Shown: positions 40,279 through 48,470 of the stretch, piece by piece
Layout: each line of letters begins with the position of its first letter
Position numbering within the stretch: position 1 is the stretch's first letter
Assembly: GCA_015521095.1 (NCBI GenBank)
Contig: WAOU01000041.1
Coordinates: 1-59,377, forward strand
DNA length: 59,377 bases
Source: Desulfurococcales archaeon
GTDB lineage: Archaea > Thermoproteota > Thermoprotei_A > Sulfolobales > Acidilobaceae
Direction of reading: 5' to 3'
Position numbers and translations under genes: made by a program
The notes under the pieces: generated by a model
Databases searched by the model: none
Seen by the model: only the letters and a program-made list of their open reading frames with translations
Told to the model about the DNA's origin: nothing

Positions 40279-41714
40279 GCAAGTCACAAGCCTTAGGCCT
40301 CCTCAGCATATTAGAAGGCCTCGCCTACCCACTACAACAGTATTACAAGCACATAACAGAATATACAGCGGTAAAAATAGACCCACTAAAGACCAGTCCT
40401 ATAGTCGCCGGAAAACTTAGAATCATTCTGGTAATTCTCTTAACGTATTCTACGATAGCATCAGTAACGGCCCCCATAGTAGCACTACTCGATCTAAATA
40501 CAGCATTCTACATAACCGCGACAAGCCTATTATTCTACGTTATAGCTGAGGCTCTACCAATTATGTGGAGGAGCATCGAAGGATCAGGAGTAGACTCCGA
40601 GATACCAGCCCTCCTACTCTACCTTATACCATACATGGGTAACCCAAAGTATCTGGCAGACGTCTTAGAAGACGTTCCTGAAGACGTCTTCAAATGGACA
40701 AGTCACGAAGCATCAAAGCTAAGGATGCTCTCACGTCTAGGCCTCGACCCTGTATCATCCCTCAGGAAACTACAGGAGCTCACTCCTTCTAGAAGGCTAA
40801 GAATAATCCTATCAGAATACCTAAACCTACAAGCAATAGGTGCGACCCGGGCATCGATCGCCTTGAGAATAACCAGCAGGGCACTAGACGCAATAAGGGA
40901 CTCGTGGGCGAACTATAGTCAAATCGGTAAACTCGGTGTCGAGGCCACCGTGACAAGCCTAGTGGCTATCGGAGCACTACTCCCTCTTGCAGGAGGAGAC
41001 AGTGCCATATATGTCGTTGCTCTCCCGGTCGTGGCAGTAATTGTGACAGGCATCGCCTTATTATTAATGAGGCCACGCATAGGCGACTCGCCCCGCAAAT
41101 GGTATATTCCGCTAATAGCATTATCAGGCATCGCTCTCAGCGTAATATTGATCACACTAGGATACAAGTACACCGCCATGGTTCCAGCCGCCCTCTCATC
41201 ACTCATAGGAGAATTATCATACGTCAAGATCAAGCAATCAGAAGAACAAGCACTCATAAACTTGAGAGTAGCAGGAGAGAAGGCAAGATACGGACAAGAC
41301 TATATGGAGGCCCTCGAAGAGGCAAAAGCAGTAGGCGAAGGAATAGTTGAGGCAGTAATAAGAGCAAGTAGAATAGCAGGCTCGATAGGGCTAGGTGAAG
41401 CACTCTCGGATCTAGCAAGAATACTAGACGAAGCCTACAGTATACGCAGAAGAGTATGGATCGAATCAATATTACTAGAGGCAATAAGCATAATTGCCCC
41501 AATAATAGCACTAGTAACCCTCGAAAAAGCAGTATCATTCATAGGATCAACTGCCGTACTACTAGGAGGAATAGCGGGCCCAAGCATAGATCCAAGCACA
41601 TTAATGGTCCTGGCCCCGGTAACCCCTCTCGCAGCATCCATTTATAGGAGAGGGCTAAACTTCACAGCTACATCCTCGCTAATAGCACTAGTACTCGTAC
41701 TTCTTGTCGTATAG
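40275..41714 (+). CDS. TadC/GspF-like pilus platform membrane protein
   Basis: The 479-residue protein has pairs of membrane helices at about residues 45-95 and 215-290 and a final group from about 400 to the end. Between them are soluble helical regions with LRMLSRLGLDPVSSLRKLQELTP, the cytoplasmic domain typical of GspF/TadC/FlaJ proteins. It anchors the ATPase at the membrane. The ATG at 40275 overlaps the ATPase stop; GGGGAGGCG lies upstream. This and the two preceding genes are the core of the pilus locus. Confidence 0.85.
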   Translation: MSKSQALGLLSILEGLAYPLQQYYKHITEYTAVKIDPLKTSPIVAGKLRIILVILLTYSTIASVTAPIVALLDLNTAFYITATSLLFYVIAEALPIMWRSIEGSGVDSEIPALLLYLIPYMGNPKYLADVLEDVPEDVFKWTSHEASKLRMLSRLGLDPVSSLRKLQELTPSRRLRIILSEYLNLQAIGATRASIALRITSRALDAIRDSWANYSQIGKLGVEATVTSLVAIGALLPLAGGDSAIYVVALPVVAVIVTGIALLLMRPRIGDSPRKWYIPLIALSGIALSVILITLGYKYTAMVPAALSSLIGELSYVKIKQSEEQALINLRVAGEKARYGQDYMEALEEAKAVGEGIVEAVIRASRIAGSIGLGEALSDLARILDEAYSIRRRVWIESILLEAISIIAPIIALVTLEKAVSFIGSTAVLLGGIAGPSIDPSTLMVLAPVTPLAASIYRRGLNFTATSSLIALVLVLLVV

Positions 41715-41737
41715 AGTCCTATTATTGATACTGATTG

Positions 41738-42286
41738 TTAAGTGAAGCTCCTAACAGCTCTAGCCTCATAATAAGTTACGTTACCGTGGCCATCTACAAT
41801 AGCGACAACCGGATCCATTCCATCGCCGGAGGCAAGCCTACTCCACTCAACTATATCTTCGAGCTCTACGAGAACACCCTCCCTAAGCACCAGTATCTCG
41901 ACAGGCCTTCCCTTAGAGCCTTTTCTCATAATCAGGGTGCCAGGACGGAACCCCCTCGTAACAATACGCCCTCTCTTCCTTAGATCATAATATACGAAGA
42001 ACAAGTCCATGTCTCCAGGAGAAACCCTGGATATTAAATCGAGAGAAACAACCCATCCACACTCTGACCCAATCGAGATAATACACTTGGCAACCAAATA
42101 GGCGGCTTCAAGCACCTCTAGAAAGCCGTCAATGATCAGCCCCCTACTCCTAAGACTCTCACAGAAAGACCTATCAAAGCACTCGTCGACAACTACCTTG
42201 GTATCCTCAACACTTAGCCTTAGCTTAAAGCTTGGTCGATCAACCTTCTCCTCCAACCGCATATTCCCCACTATATCTCCCGTCAT
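41738..42286 (-). CDS. tRNA-splicing endonuclease, probable structural (non-catalytic) subunit
   Basis: The 182-residue protein has the EndA C-terminal domain pattern FFVYYDLRKRGRIVTRGFRPGTLIMRKG...VEILVLREG and VVAIVDGHGNVTYYEA. The catalytic histidine normally found between the RKG loop and ILVL is missing, and the Tyr and Lys positions also differ. It therefore looks like the structural subunit of the heterotetrameric endonuclease of Crenarchaeota. The catalytic partner is not in the window. It lies head-to-tail against the pilus genes but on the other strand, 24 bases from the platform gene stop. Confidence 0.82.
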   Translation of the reverse strand: MTGDIVGNMRLEEKVDRPSFKLRLSVEDTKVVVDECFDRSFCESLRSRGLIIDGFLEVLEAAYLVAKCIISIGSECGWVVSLDLISRVSPGDMDLFFVYYDLRKRGRIVTRGFRPGTLIMRKGSKGRPVEILVLREGVLVELEDIVEWSRLASGDGMDPVVAIVDGHGNVTYYEARAVRSFT

Positions 42287-42340
42287 GGTAACATTAATTA
42301 TATTGTAGCTACGAGTATTGAGAACACATGGTGCAAGGAT

Positions 42341-42514
42341 ATGAGCCTACCAGAAGACCTCAAGACAAACCTAACAAGAAAACTTAGAGAGGACGCCAAA
42401 AAATACAAGAACGAGAAAATATCACGTTTAGAGGCCCTTTATAACGGGAAGAGAAAAGACCTACTCTCAAAATACCAAGAAGCAATAGAAGAATTCACAA
42501 AAAGCCTACAATGA
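42341..42514 (+). CDS. Short coiled-coil-like protein, unknown
   Basis: The 57-residue frame from ATG 42341 to TGA 42512-42514 encodes a charged helix with heptad-like spacing (LPEDLKTNLTRKL, then KKYKNEKISRLEALYNGK, then DLLSKYQEAIEEF). AAGG lies just before the ATG. The high Lys/Glu content and lack of Cys, Trp and Pro after residue 4 support a real helical peptide. It lies between pilus-locus genes and may belong to them; the function is unknown. Confidence 0.5.
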   Translation: MSLPEDLKTNLTRKLREDAKKYKNEKISRLEALYNGKRKDLLSKYQEAIEEFTKSLQ

Positions 42515-42570
42515 CGTCACTATCTGTTTTCCCCAGATAATATCAACAACACCTATAAGGGAGAATAGAT

Positions 42571-43104
42571 ATGGTTTCAAGACGACTCCTCCTATTACTA
42601 TCCGGAGTCCTACTCATAGCCCTAGTATTAGCCGTAGGAAATCTCATTAAAACAGACGAGATAATATTCCATGTTAACTCCGCGTATATCCTCCAACCCG
42701 GATCAGGAGCAGTAGCATCAATCACAGAGGCTCAAACCAACACCTTCCATCTCAAGATAACATCAAAACAGGGAACATCAGTGAAACTCATAATAAAAGA
42801 TCAAGCAGGAAACACAGTCTACGAAGAAGACATCATCGGCCAAACAACTAAAATAACCCAGATCCCCGTAAAGCAAGGATCACAATACTATCTCCACGTC
42901 TACTCAACACAGATGAATTCAGAAATAACAATACAATTATGGGAAATAAACACACAACCCATAATAATGACAGGCTACGCTGCTCTACTATATCCACCTC
43001 TCATAGTAGGAGGTTCTCTAATAGGATTATCAATCACGGCGAGAAACGAGAATAACAACCGGTCAGAAACAAGCCCCAGTGTAGAAAACGAGAATCACGA
43101 GTAG
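42571..43104 (+). CDS. Bitopic membrane protein with extracellular beta domain, unknown
   Basis: The 177-residue protein has an N-terminal membrane helix after two arginines (RRLLLLLSGVLLIALVLAVG), an external domain of about 100 residues with strands ending TIQLWEIN, a second membrane helix (YAALLYPPLIVGGSLIGLSI) and an Asn/Glu-rich tail. It resembles an accessory protein of archaeal pilus systems in topology only. It follows the small coiled-coil gene by 56 bases; I infer cotranscription. Confidence 0.6.
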   Translation: MVSRRLLLLLSGVLLIALVLAVGNLIKTDEIIFHVNSAYILQPGSGAVASITEAQTNTFHLKITSKQGTSVKLIIKDQAGNTVYEEDIIGQTTKITQIPVKQGSQYYLHVYSTQMNSEITIQLWEINTQPIIMTGYAALLYPPLIVGGSLIGLSITARNENNNRSETSPSVENENHE

Positions 43105-43201
43105 TCTATGTAAACCCGGGACACACCCTACTATACACAAGCATTCTTAACCCTCCACAAGTATCCAATAATTATAATTGATGTTCTTGGAGGGAAGAGA
43201 G

Positions 43202-43612
43202 ATGAATTCTATCAAACAAGCAGTCTATACAGACAAAGCTCCTAGACCAGTCGGGCCCTACAGTCAAGCAATCCTAATAGACGGATTCCTATTCGTATCA
43301 GGACAGATCCCAATAGATCCCTCGACGGGCAAACTCATAGACGGAACCTTCGAAGAAAAGACACGTAGAGTACTAGAAAACGTGAAAGCAATAATCGAAG
43401 CGGCGGGAGGAACACTGGATGACGTAGTCAAGGTAACAGTTTACCTAAAAGACATAGGCAAATTCTCGGAGTTCAACAAAGTATACTCCGAATACTTCAA
43501 AGGAGTACCCCCAGCAAGAGTCGTTGTAGAGGTGAGCAATCTACCGCTAGGAGCAGACCTAGAGATGGAAGCCATCGCCTACATACCCACTACACAAGAA
43601 GAACACTACTAG
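43202..43612 (+). CDS. ridA: RidA/YjgF enamine-imine deaminase
   Basis: The 136-residue protein has RidA signatures: PVGPYSQAILIDGFLFVSGQIP, TRRVLENVKAIIEAAG, VKVTVYLKDI and PPARVVVEVSNLPLGADLEMEAIAY, with the active-site arginine in PPAR. It hydrolyses 2-aminoacrylate and 2-aminocrotonate type intermediates released by PLP enzymes. I chose ATG 43202, with GGAGGGAAG upstream. It is encoded 36 bases before threonine ammonia-lyase, whose reaction makes exactly this kind of intermediate. Confidence 0.94.
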   Translation: MNSIKQAVYTDKAPRPVGPYSQAILIDGFLFVSGQIPIDPSTGKLIDGTFEEKTRRVLENVKAIIEAAGGTLDDVVKVTVYLKDIGKFSEFNKVYSEYFKGVPPARVVVEVSNLPLGADLEMEAIAYIPTTQEEHY

Positions 43613-43648
43613 TAGCCGACACTAGAAGTCTAGGAGGAGGTTACCCTA

Positions 43649-44875
43649 TTGGACGAGCTAATAAACGATATAGTTCAACGGAGCAGAGAAGCCCTAAGAG
43701 TAATAAGAGACTATGTACATAAAACCCCGATAGAAGCATCATCAACCTTCTCTCGGCTAGCAAACGGAAAAGTCTACCTGAAATACGAGAACCTGCAAAA
43801 GACAGGAGCCTTCAAGGTCAGAGGAGCCCTCTATAAAGTATACAAGATAAAGGACAAATATGACGGCGTAGTAGCCGCCAGCGCCGGAAACCACGCCCAA
43901 GGAGTAGCATACGCTGCATCAGTATTTGGTCTAAAATCAATAATCGTCATGCCCGTAGGAGCCCCCATAGCCAAAATAGAAGCGACCAAAGGATATGGGG
44001 CAGAAGTAGTACTCGCCGGATCAGTATTCGACGAGACACTCAAAGCGGCACAAAAGATTGCAGAGGAGAAAGGATACTACCTGGTACACGCATTCAATGA
44101 CCCAGACGTAATAGCTGGGCAAGGAACAATAGCCTTCGAGATAATGGAACAACTAGACAGCTTCGACCAGGTCCTCGTACCCGTCGGTGGAGGAGGATTA
44201 ATCTCTGGAATAGGATCGGTTCTAAAGAAGTATCGTCCCTATGTGAAAATAGTAGGAGTCGAGCCAAGCGTAGCACCAAAAGCAACACGCGCACTACAAG
44301 AAGGAAAACTAGTCACAATAAAGCCAGGCGTATCAATAGCAGACGGCCTTATAGTAAAGACACTTGGTGATCTAACATTCAAAATAATGACAAAAGTAGT
44401 AGACTCAATGATAACAGTAGAAGAAGACGAGATAGCTCACGCGATCTATCTACTCCTTGAGCGAGGAAAAGTACTTTCAGAGGGAGCAGGCGCCGTCCCA
44501 CTCGCAGCACTCCTATATGGGAGAGTAGACACACGTGATAAAACAAGCGTCGCAATAATAAGCGGAGGAAATATAGATCTAACCCACATATACAGGATAA
44601 TCCTAAGAGGCTTAGGACGCGAAGGCAGGCTTGCACGCATAGCGGGATACGTGCCTGACGCTCCGGGACAGCTAAGGAGAGTCCTTGAAGTAATAGCCTC
44701 TAACAGAGGAAACGTGATAGGAATACAGCATGACAGAATAGATCCAAGACTACCGGCATGGCATGCAAAGGTAATCGTAACGTTTGAAGCGCCTGGAAGA
44801 GACAAAATAAAAATGATAGTTAAAACGCTCAGAGAGGAAGGATACGAGTTCTGGGAAGAGGACTCATACGAGTAG
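43649..44875 (+). CDS. ilvA: Threonine ammonia-lyase with C-terminal ACT domain
   Basis: The 408-residue PLP enzyme has the lysine motif KTGAFKVRGALYK, SAGNHAQGVAYAA, the phosphate-binding VGGGGLISGI, LSEGAGAVPLAAL and SGGNIDL. A C-terminal ACT domain follows (ARIAGYVPDAPGQLRRVLEVI, about residues 330-405). It deaminates threonine to 2-oxobutyrate. The ACT domain suggests feedback control by an amino acid, but the short form is often catabolic. The start is TTG 43649 with GGAGGAGG eight bases upstream. Confidence 0.94.
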   Translation: MDELINDIVQRSREALRVIRDYVHKTPIEASSTFSRLANGKVYLKYENLQKTGAFKVRGALYKVYKIKDKYDGVVAASAGNHAQGVAYAASVFGLKSIIVMPVGAPIAKIEATKGYGAEVVLAGSVFDETLKAAQKIAEEKGYYLVHAFNDPDVIAGQGTIAFEIMEQLDSFDQVLVPVGGGGLISGIGSVLKKYRPYVKIVGVEPSVAPKATRALQEGKLVTIKPGVSIADGLIVKTLGDLTFKIMTKVVDSMITVEEDEIAHAIYLLLERGKVLSEGAGAVPLAALLYGRVDTRDKTSVAIISGGNIDLTHIYRIILRGLGREGRLARIAGYVPDAPGQLRRVLEVIASNRGNVIGIQHDRIDPRLPAWHAKVIVTFEAPGRDKIKMIVKTLREEGYEFWEEDSYE

Positions 44876-44884
44876 CGTCACTTG

Positions 44885-45538
44885 TCATAGATACTCTTCA
44901 TCCCATATTATACCAGATTCAAGAAGATCCCTAATCCGTTTCGGGACAATAGGACTACCATCACGGCCAAGAGGATAAACAAAGGGAAGCTCAACACTAT
45001 ATTGTCCAAAAGGCGACTCCAGCCAGAGCACAGCTGGGCCACCAACCTCAATATCACTAACTCTTTTCCCACCATAAACCTGTATCACGGCCCACGTAGC
45101 AGTGTGAATACTCATTTGTCCAGGCCCCAAGTTCCTCGCAGAGAAACCAGGCAGATCATGAACCAACAATAGACCCCTAGCCTTAGGAGGATAATCCCCC
45201 ATTATTCCTCCAATAACAATACACGTAGCCGCACGAGCCTCCCAGGGCTCAAGCGGCCTGGGCGCTCGGAGATCCATAACTATCGAGGGAGAAGAACAAC
45301 CGATTTCCCTAGCAGAAACATACGTATAAGGAATATCATTCTTATCCAGCAGAGAAGCCAGCATAGGATCATAAACCCGTGATATCACTAGATCGAGTCC
45401 AAATTCTCTTGCCACTTCATAAGATTCGATATATTCGGCCACGAGCCAGCGTGTAGGCTTAGATTCTAAGTGTTCTATAACGATTAACGGAGCCTCAAAG
45501 ACCTTATCGGTGCCCGGCACATTCAAGAGTATTCCCAT
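44885..45538 (-). CDS. SPOUT-fold methyltransferase, SFM1/DUF431-like
   Basis: The 217-residue protein has an IVIEHLESKPTRWLVAEY opening and GGIMGDYPPKARG, plus MSIHTATWAVIQVYGG near the SAM-binding trefoil knot. This is the DUF431 family, whose yeast member Sfm1 methylates an arginine of ribosomal protein Rps3. Archaeal members likely act on a protein or RNA of the translation apparatus; that is an inference from the yeast enzyme. It is divergent from alba, sharing a 108-base upstream region. Confidence 0.8.
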   Translation of the reverse strand: MGILLNVPGTDKVFEAPLIVIEHLESKPTRWLVAEYIESYEVAREFGLDLVISRVYDPMLASLLDKNDIPYTYVSAREIGCSSPSIVMDLRAPRPLEPWEARAATCIVIGGIMGDYPPKARGLLLVHDLPGFSARNLGPGQMSIHTATWAVIQVYGGKRVSDIEVGGPAVLWLESPFGQYSVELPFVYPLGRDGSPIVPKRIRDLLESGIIWDEEYL

Positions 45539-45646
45539 ACCTCTATCCCAACCAACTGGGTTATGGCCGGAAATCCTTAAATACCACCAAGGAGCTCCCT
45601 ATGAATAACGAACCAACAGCTAAGAACAGGAAAGAGGTGTACAGAG

Positions 45647-45958
45647 ATGGCATGTGAAGGAGCACCTGAGGTAAGAATCGGTAAGAAGTCAATCCAGAGC
45701 TATGTCCTCGCAATACTAATGAACTTAGTAGACCAGGGTGCAAACCAGGTCGTAGTAAAAGCAAGAGGCCGCAACATCAACAAGGCAGTCGACGCAGTAG
45801 AAATAGTAAGAAACAGGTTCGCCAAGGGCGTAAACATAGTAGTAGAGAGCTGTGAGATCGGCAGCCAAGAAATACCAATAACAGACCCACAGACAGGCCA
45901 GACCAGAACCAGGAGAGTAAGCAGCATCGAGATCTGCCTCAAGAAAGAGGCAGCCTAA
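45647..45958 (+). CDS. albA: Alba, archaeal chromatin protein
   Basis: The 103-residue protein has the Alba fold sequence RIGKKSIQSYVLAILMNLVDQG, VVVKARGRNINKAVDAVEIVRNRF and VVESCEIGSQEIP. The Lys pair in IGKKS corresponds to the lysine that is acetylated in Sulfolobus. It is a major dimeric DNA and RNA binding protein of crenarchaeal chromatin. GAGGTG precedes the ATG. It is divergent from the SFM1-like gene. The 266 bases after it hold no gene. Confidence 0.95.
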   Translation: MACEGAPEVRIGKKSIQSYVLAILMNLVDQGANQVVVKARGRNINKAVDAVEIVRNRFAKGVNIVVESCEIGSQEIPITDPQTGQTRTRRVSSIEICLKKEAA

Positions 45959-46224
45959 ACCACTCTAACATAAATATAAACACAATAGTAAATACCGGGA
46001 TTTTTCCGAAGATCAGCCCCTGCTCTAGGAACGAGAACGCCAATGACACAGGCGCCGACACTAACAGGCACATCCTATCATTCTAATCTCATAACCTCCT
46101 CGTCAAAAAGATATCCTTCTTGACATAGAGACCTTAGTAACTGTCTAATCTAACGCTACAGATCAATAATGTAAAATAATAGACGCATACAATATAATGA
46201 ATCTGGACAATAGGTGGATACGGT
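45959..46224. other. 266-base gap between alba and deoC
   Basis: The start of this gap contains ATATAAA (45974-45980) and the T-rich GGGATTTTTCC, a likely alba terminator. A GC-richer island at 46010-46075 can pair weakly (CCTG with CAGG, then ACA), but I do not accept it as an RNA gene. No reading frame is supported. Confidence 0.5.
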
Positions 46225-46959
46225 ATGCAGGACCAGCTGCTCAAGACCATAATCGAGAAAACGTTATCACAGCTAACACCAGAGGAAGCAGCAGGGCTCA
46301 TTGATAACACTCTCCTCTCTCCTCGAACAACCATACCAGACGCGCTCAGACTAATAGAAGAAACAGCTAGATACGGGCTCAACTGTGCAATGATTCCCTC
46401 AGCACTAGTGTATAGGGTATACGACGCCGCCAAAAGCTTAGGAACTAGGCTATGCACAGTCATAGGCTTTCCCCTGGGAGCAGTAGCAGCTGACTCGAAG
46501 CGAGCAGAAATATTAACAGTTTCTAGCTATGTTGAAGAAATAGATATTGTCGCGCCCATATGGGCGGCAGAATCAGGTAACTACGATTACCTAGTGGAAG
46601 AGTTGAATGAACTAGTTACAACCGCAAAGGAACACGGTATAGGGACAGTCAAGATAATAGTAATGGCTCCGCTAGTATCGGACAACGTTCTAGCGATGCT
46701 TGTTGAGGCTTCTGCCAAGGCGGGAGCCGACTATGTTAAGACCAGTACAGGGGTATATTCCAAGGGAGGAGACCCACGCACGGTTCTCCGATTATCAGAA
46801 CTTGCAGAGAAATATGGTCTAAAAGTAAAGGCTGCGGGAGGAATTAGAACAGCTATTGATATGATACTAGCCTTAGCAAGTGGAGCCCATAGAATAGGGA
46901 CAAGTGCAGGGGTTAGGATACTCGAGGACTACAAGAGATTATATGAACAGTTAGCATAG
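46225..46959 (+). CDS. deoC: Deoxyribose-phosphate aldolase
   Basis: The 244-residue TIM-barrel protein has GLIDNTLLSP, TVIGFPLGA, EIDIVAPIWAA (the Asp position), the Schiff-base lysine K172 in DYVKTSTGVYSKGG and KAAGGIRTA with the second lysine. It cleaves deoxyribose-5-phosphate into acetaldehyde and glyceraldehyde-3-phosphate. The usual KVIxET segment reads KIIVMAPLV, a departure whose effect is unknown. The start ATG has GGTGG about 12 bases upstream. It is ten bases before the DHPS-like gene. Confidence 0.9.
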   Translation: MQDQLLKTIIEKTLSQLTPEEAAGLIDNTLLSPRTTIPDALRLIEETARYGLNCAMIPSALVYRVYDAAKSLGTRLCTVIGFPLGAVAADSKRAEILTVSSYVEEIDIVAPIWAAESGNYDYLVEELNELVTTAKEHGIGTVKIIVMAPLVSDNVLAMLVEASAKAGADYVKTSTGVYSKGGDPRTVLRLSELAEKYGLKVKAAGGIRTAIDMILALASGAHRIGTSAGVRILEDYKRLYEQLA

Positions 46960-46969
46960 GAGAACAGAC

Positions 46970-48463
46970 GTGAGGATAGGTATAGTAACCAGTAAGAACG
47001 CTGAGCCACTAATAAAAAGCGTATTAGAGCATCTAGACCCAGAAATAGCCAATAAAATAGATATCAACATAATAACACTACCAATACCGGCAATAAGTCA
47101 CCTCGACACATCGACACTAGCAAGACTACTATTATTGCAGAAAGACAAACTCAAAGACATAGATATCCTCCTGATACCAGGACTCTGCAGAGGCTCAGCC
47201 CACATAATAGAAGAAGCCACCGGCGTTACAGCATACAAGGCAAGTAAGGATCCCGGACTCCTACCAGAAGTACTACGCCTAGTACACAATGGTGAAAGAC
47301 TAAGTAAAGAATATCCGATCGAGGACTACTATAGTAATATACAGTCAATACAAGAGACACCACGCACAGCGTTCAAAATCAGACAGCTAGATATACCACA
47401 AAGAGGACCTCCTCTACTTATAGCCGCGGAGATCCCTCCTCTACTCAATGAACACCAATCGTTAAAGCTCGCCGAGAGATATATGGAAGAAGGAGCAGAT
47501 ATTATCATAGTAGGATCAAGTAACTTTGAGAGCCTCGATCTATTCTCTAAAAGAATAGATATCGCACTCGACACAGGGAAGCCCGTCCTATGCGAAGCAG
47601 CGTCTCGCAAAGCTTTCCGTGTAGGTCTAGATAAGGGCTGCGACGGATTCTCTCTATCAAGCGATCAAATACTAGGCGGAGGAACCAGTGACCTAAGTGA
47701 ATTAACCGATAAAGTAATTATAATAGGAGACAGAGATCTCTCCAAGCTTATCCAAGCGATCAGAATACTTGAAGAACACGGGGTAAGGAAAAACATAGTT
47801 GACCCCGTAGTAGGTCTACCAATGATAGATTTTACCGAGACCTTCTACCGGTATAGAAGAGCCTCATCACTAGACTATCCCATGCTCTTCTCGGCTGCCA
47901 ACGTCCTTGAAGAGCTGAGTGCTGACACTTACGCGGTTCAGGGACTCCTCATGACAATAGCAGCAGAGCTAAGAGCTTCTGTTTATCTCGTAGTCGAGTC
48001 AACATACAAAAGTATACATACAGTAGCTGAGGCGAGAGAAGCATCTAGGCTAGTGACCAAGGCGTTCTTAAAGAAAACGACTCCACGAGATCCCTTCACC
48101 AGGCTCCTAGTCATAAAACAGGAAAACTATCCGCCCAAGATCCGTTTAGAGAAGTCATCGGAGGAAGAGATTATCGATGTGCCCGACTATCTAGAGCCCA
48201 AAATGGACAGAGGATATTTCGTCATAAATGTTGATCACGAAGCCGGCAAAATAATCGTAGTCTACCGGGAAGGATCTAGGACTATCACATGGCGTGGCAG
48301 GGGTGCCCGAGGGTTATTTAGAACTATAACTAGGAGCATAAATATCTCAAGAGAGCATGCCGCGTATCTAGGCTATGAGTTAGCCAAAGCCCAGCTCGCT
48401 CTCGAGACGGGTAGAAGCTATATCCAGGACAAGCCTTTATTCAATTATCCATGGAGGGTGTAG
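46970..48463 (+). CDS. Dihydropteroate-synthase-like protein (archaeal DHPS-related family)
   Basis: The 497-residue protein has a unique N-terminal domain (about 1-155). A TIM-barrel region follows with PLLIAAEIPPLL, YMEEGADIIIVGSSNF, KPVLCEAASRKAF and NIVDPVVGLPMIDF, and then a C-terminal domain. The layout matches the archaeal dihydropteroate synthase-related family, whose biochemical role is not settled and may concern modified folate-like cofactors. The start is GTG 46970. It lies between deoC and mvk in a closely spaced operon. Confidence 0.75.
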   Translation: MRIGIVTSKNAEPLIKSVLEHLDPEIANKIDINIITLPIPAISHLDTSTLARLLLLQKDKLKDIDILLIPGLCRGSAHIIEEATGVTAYKASKDPGLLPEVLRLVHNGERLSKEYPIEDYYSNIQSIQETPRTAFKIRQLDIPQRGPPLLIAAEIPPLLNEHQSLKLAERYMEEGADIIIVGSSNFESLDLFSKRIDIALDTGKPVLCEAASRKAFRVGLDKGCDGFSLSSDQILGGGTSDLSELTDKVIIIGDRDLSKLIQAIRILEEHGVRKNIVDPVVGLPMIDFTETFYRYRRASSLDYPMLFSAANVLEELSADTYAVQGLLMTIAAELRASVYLVVESTYKSIHTVAEAREASRLVTKAFLKKTTPRDPFTRLLVIKQENYPPKIRLEKSSEEEIIDVPDYLEPKMDRGYFVINVDHEAGKIIVVYREGSRTITWRGRGARGLFRTITRSINISREHAAYLGYELAKAQLALETGRSYIQDKPLFNYPWRV

Positions 48464-48470
48464 TACTAGG

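Noticed and set aside
38804..41647. Many long open frames on both strands within the pilus ATPase and platform genes
   Set aside because: Their products are low-complexity Arg/Asn/His or Leu/Val chains caused by the A-rich codon use of the real genes.
46013..46072. H/ACA-like fold after alba ending CAGGC-ACA
   Set aside because: The lower stem is only four base pairs, the arms are very unequal (15 and 10 nt) and the upper stem is four pairs. Too weak beside the convincing example at 7180-7260.
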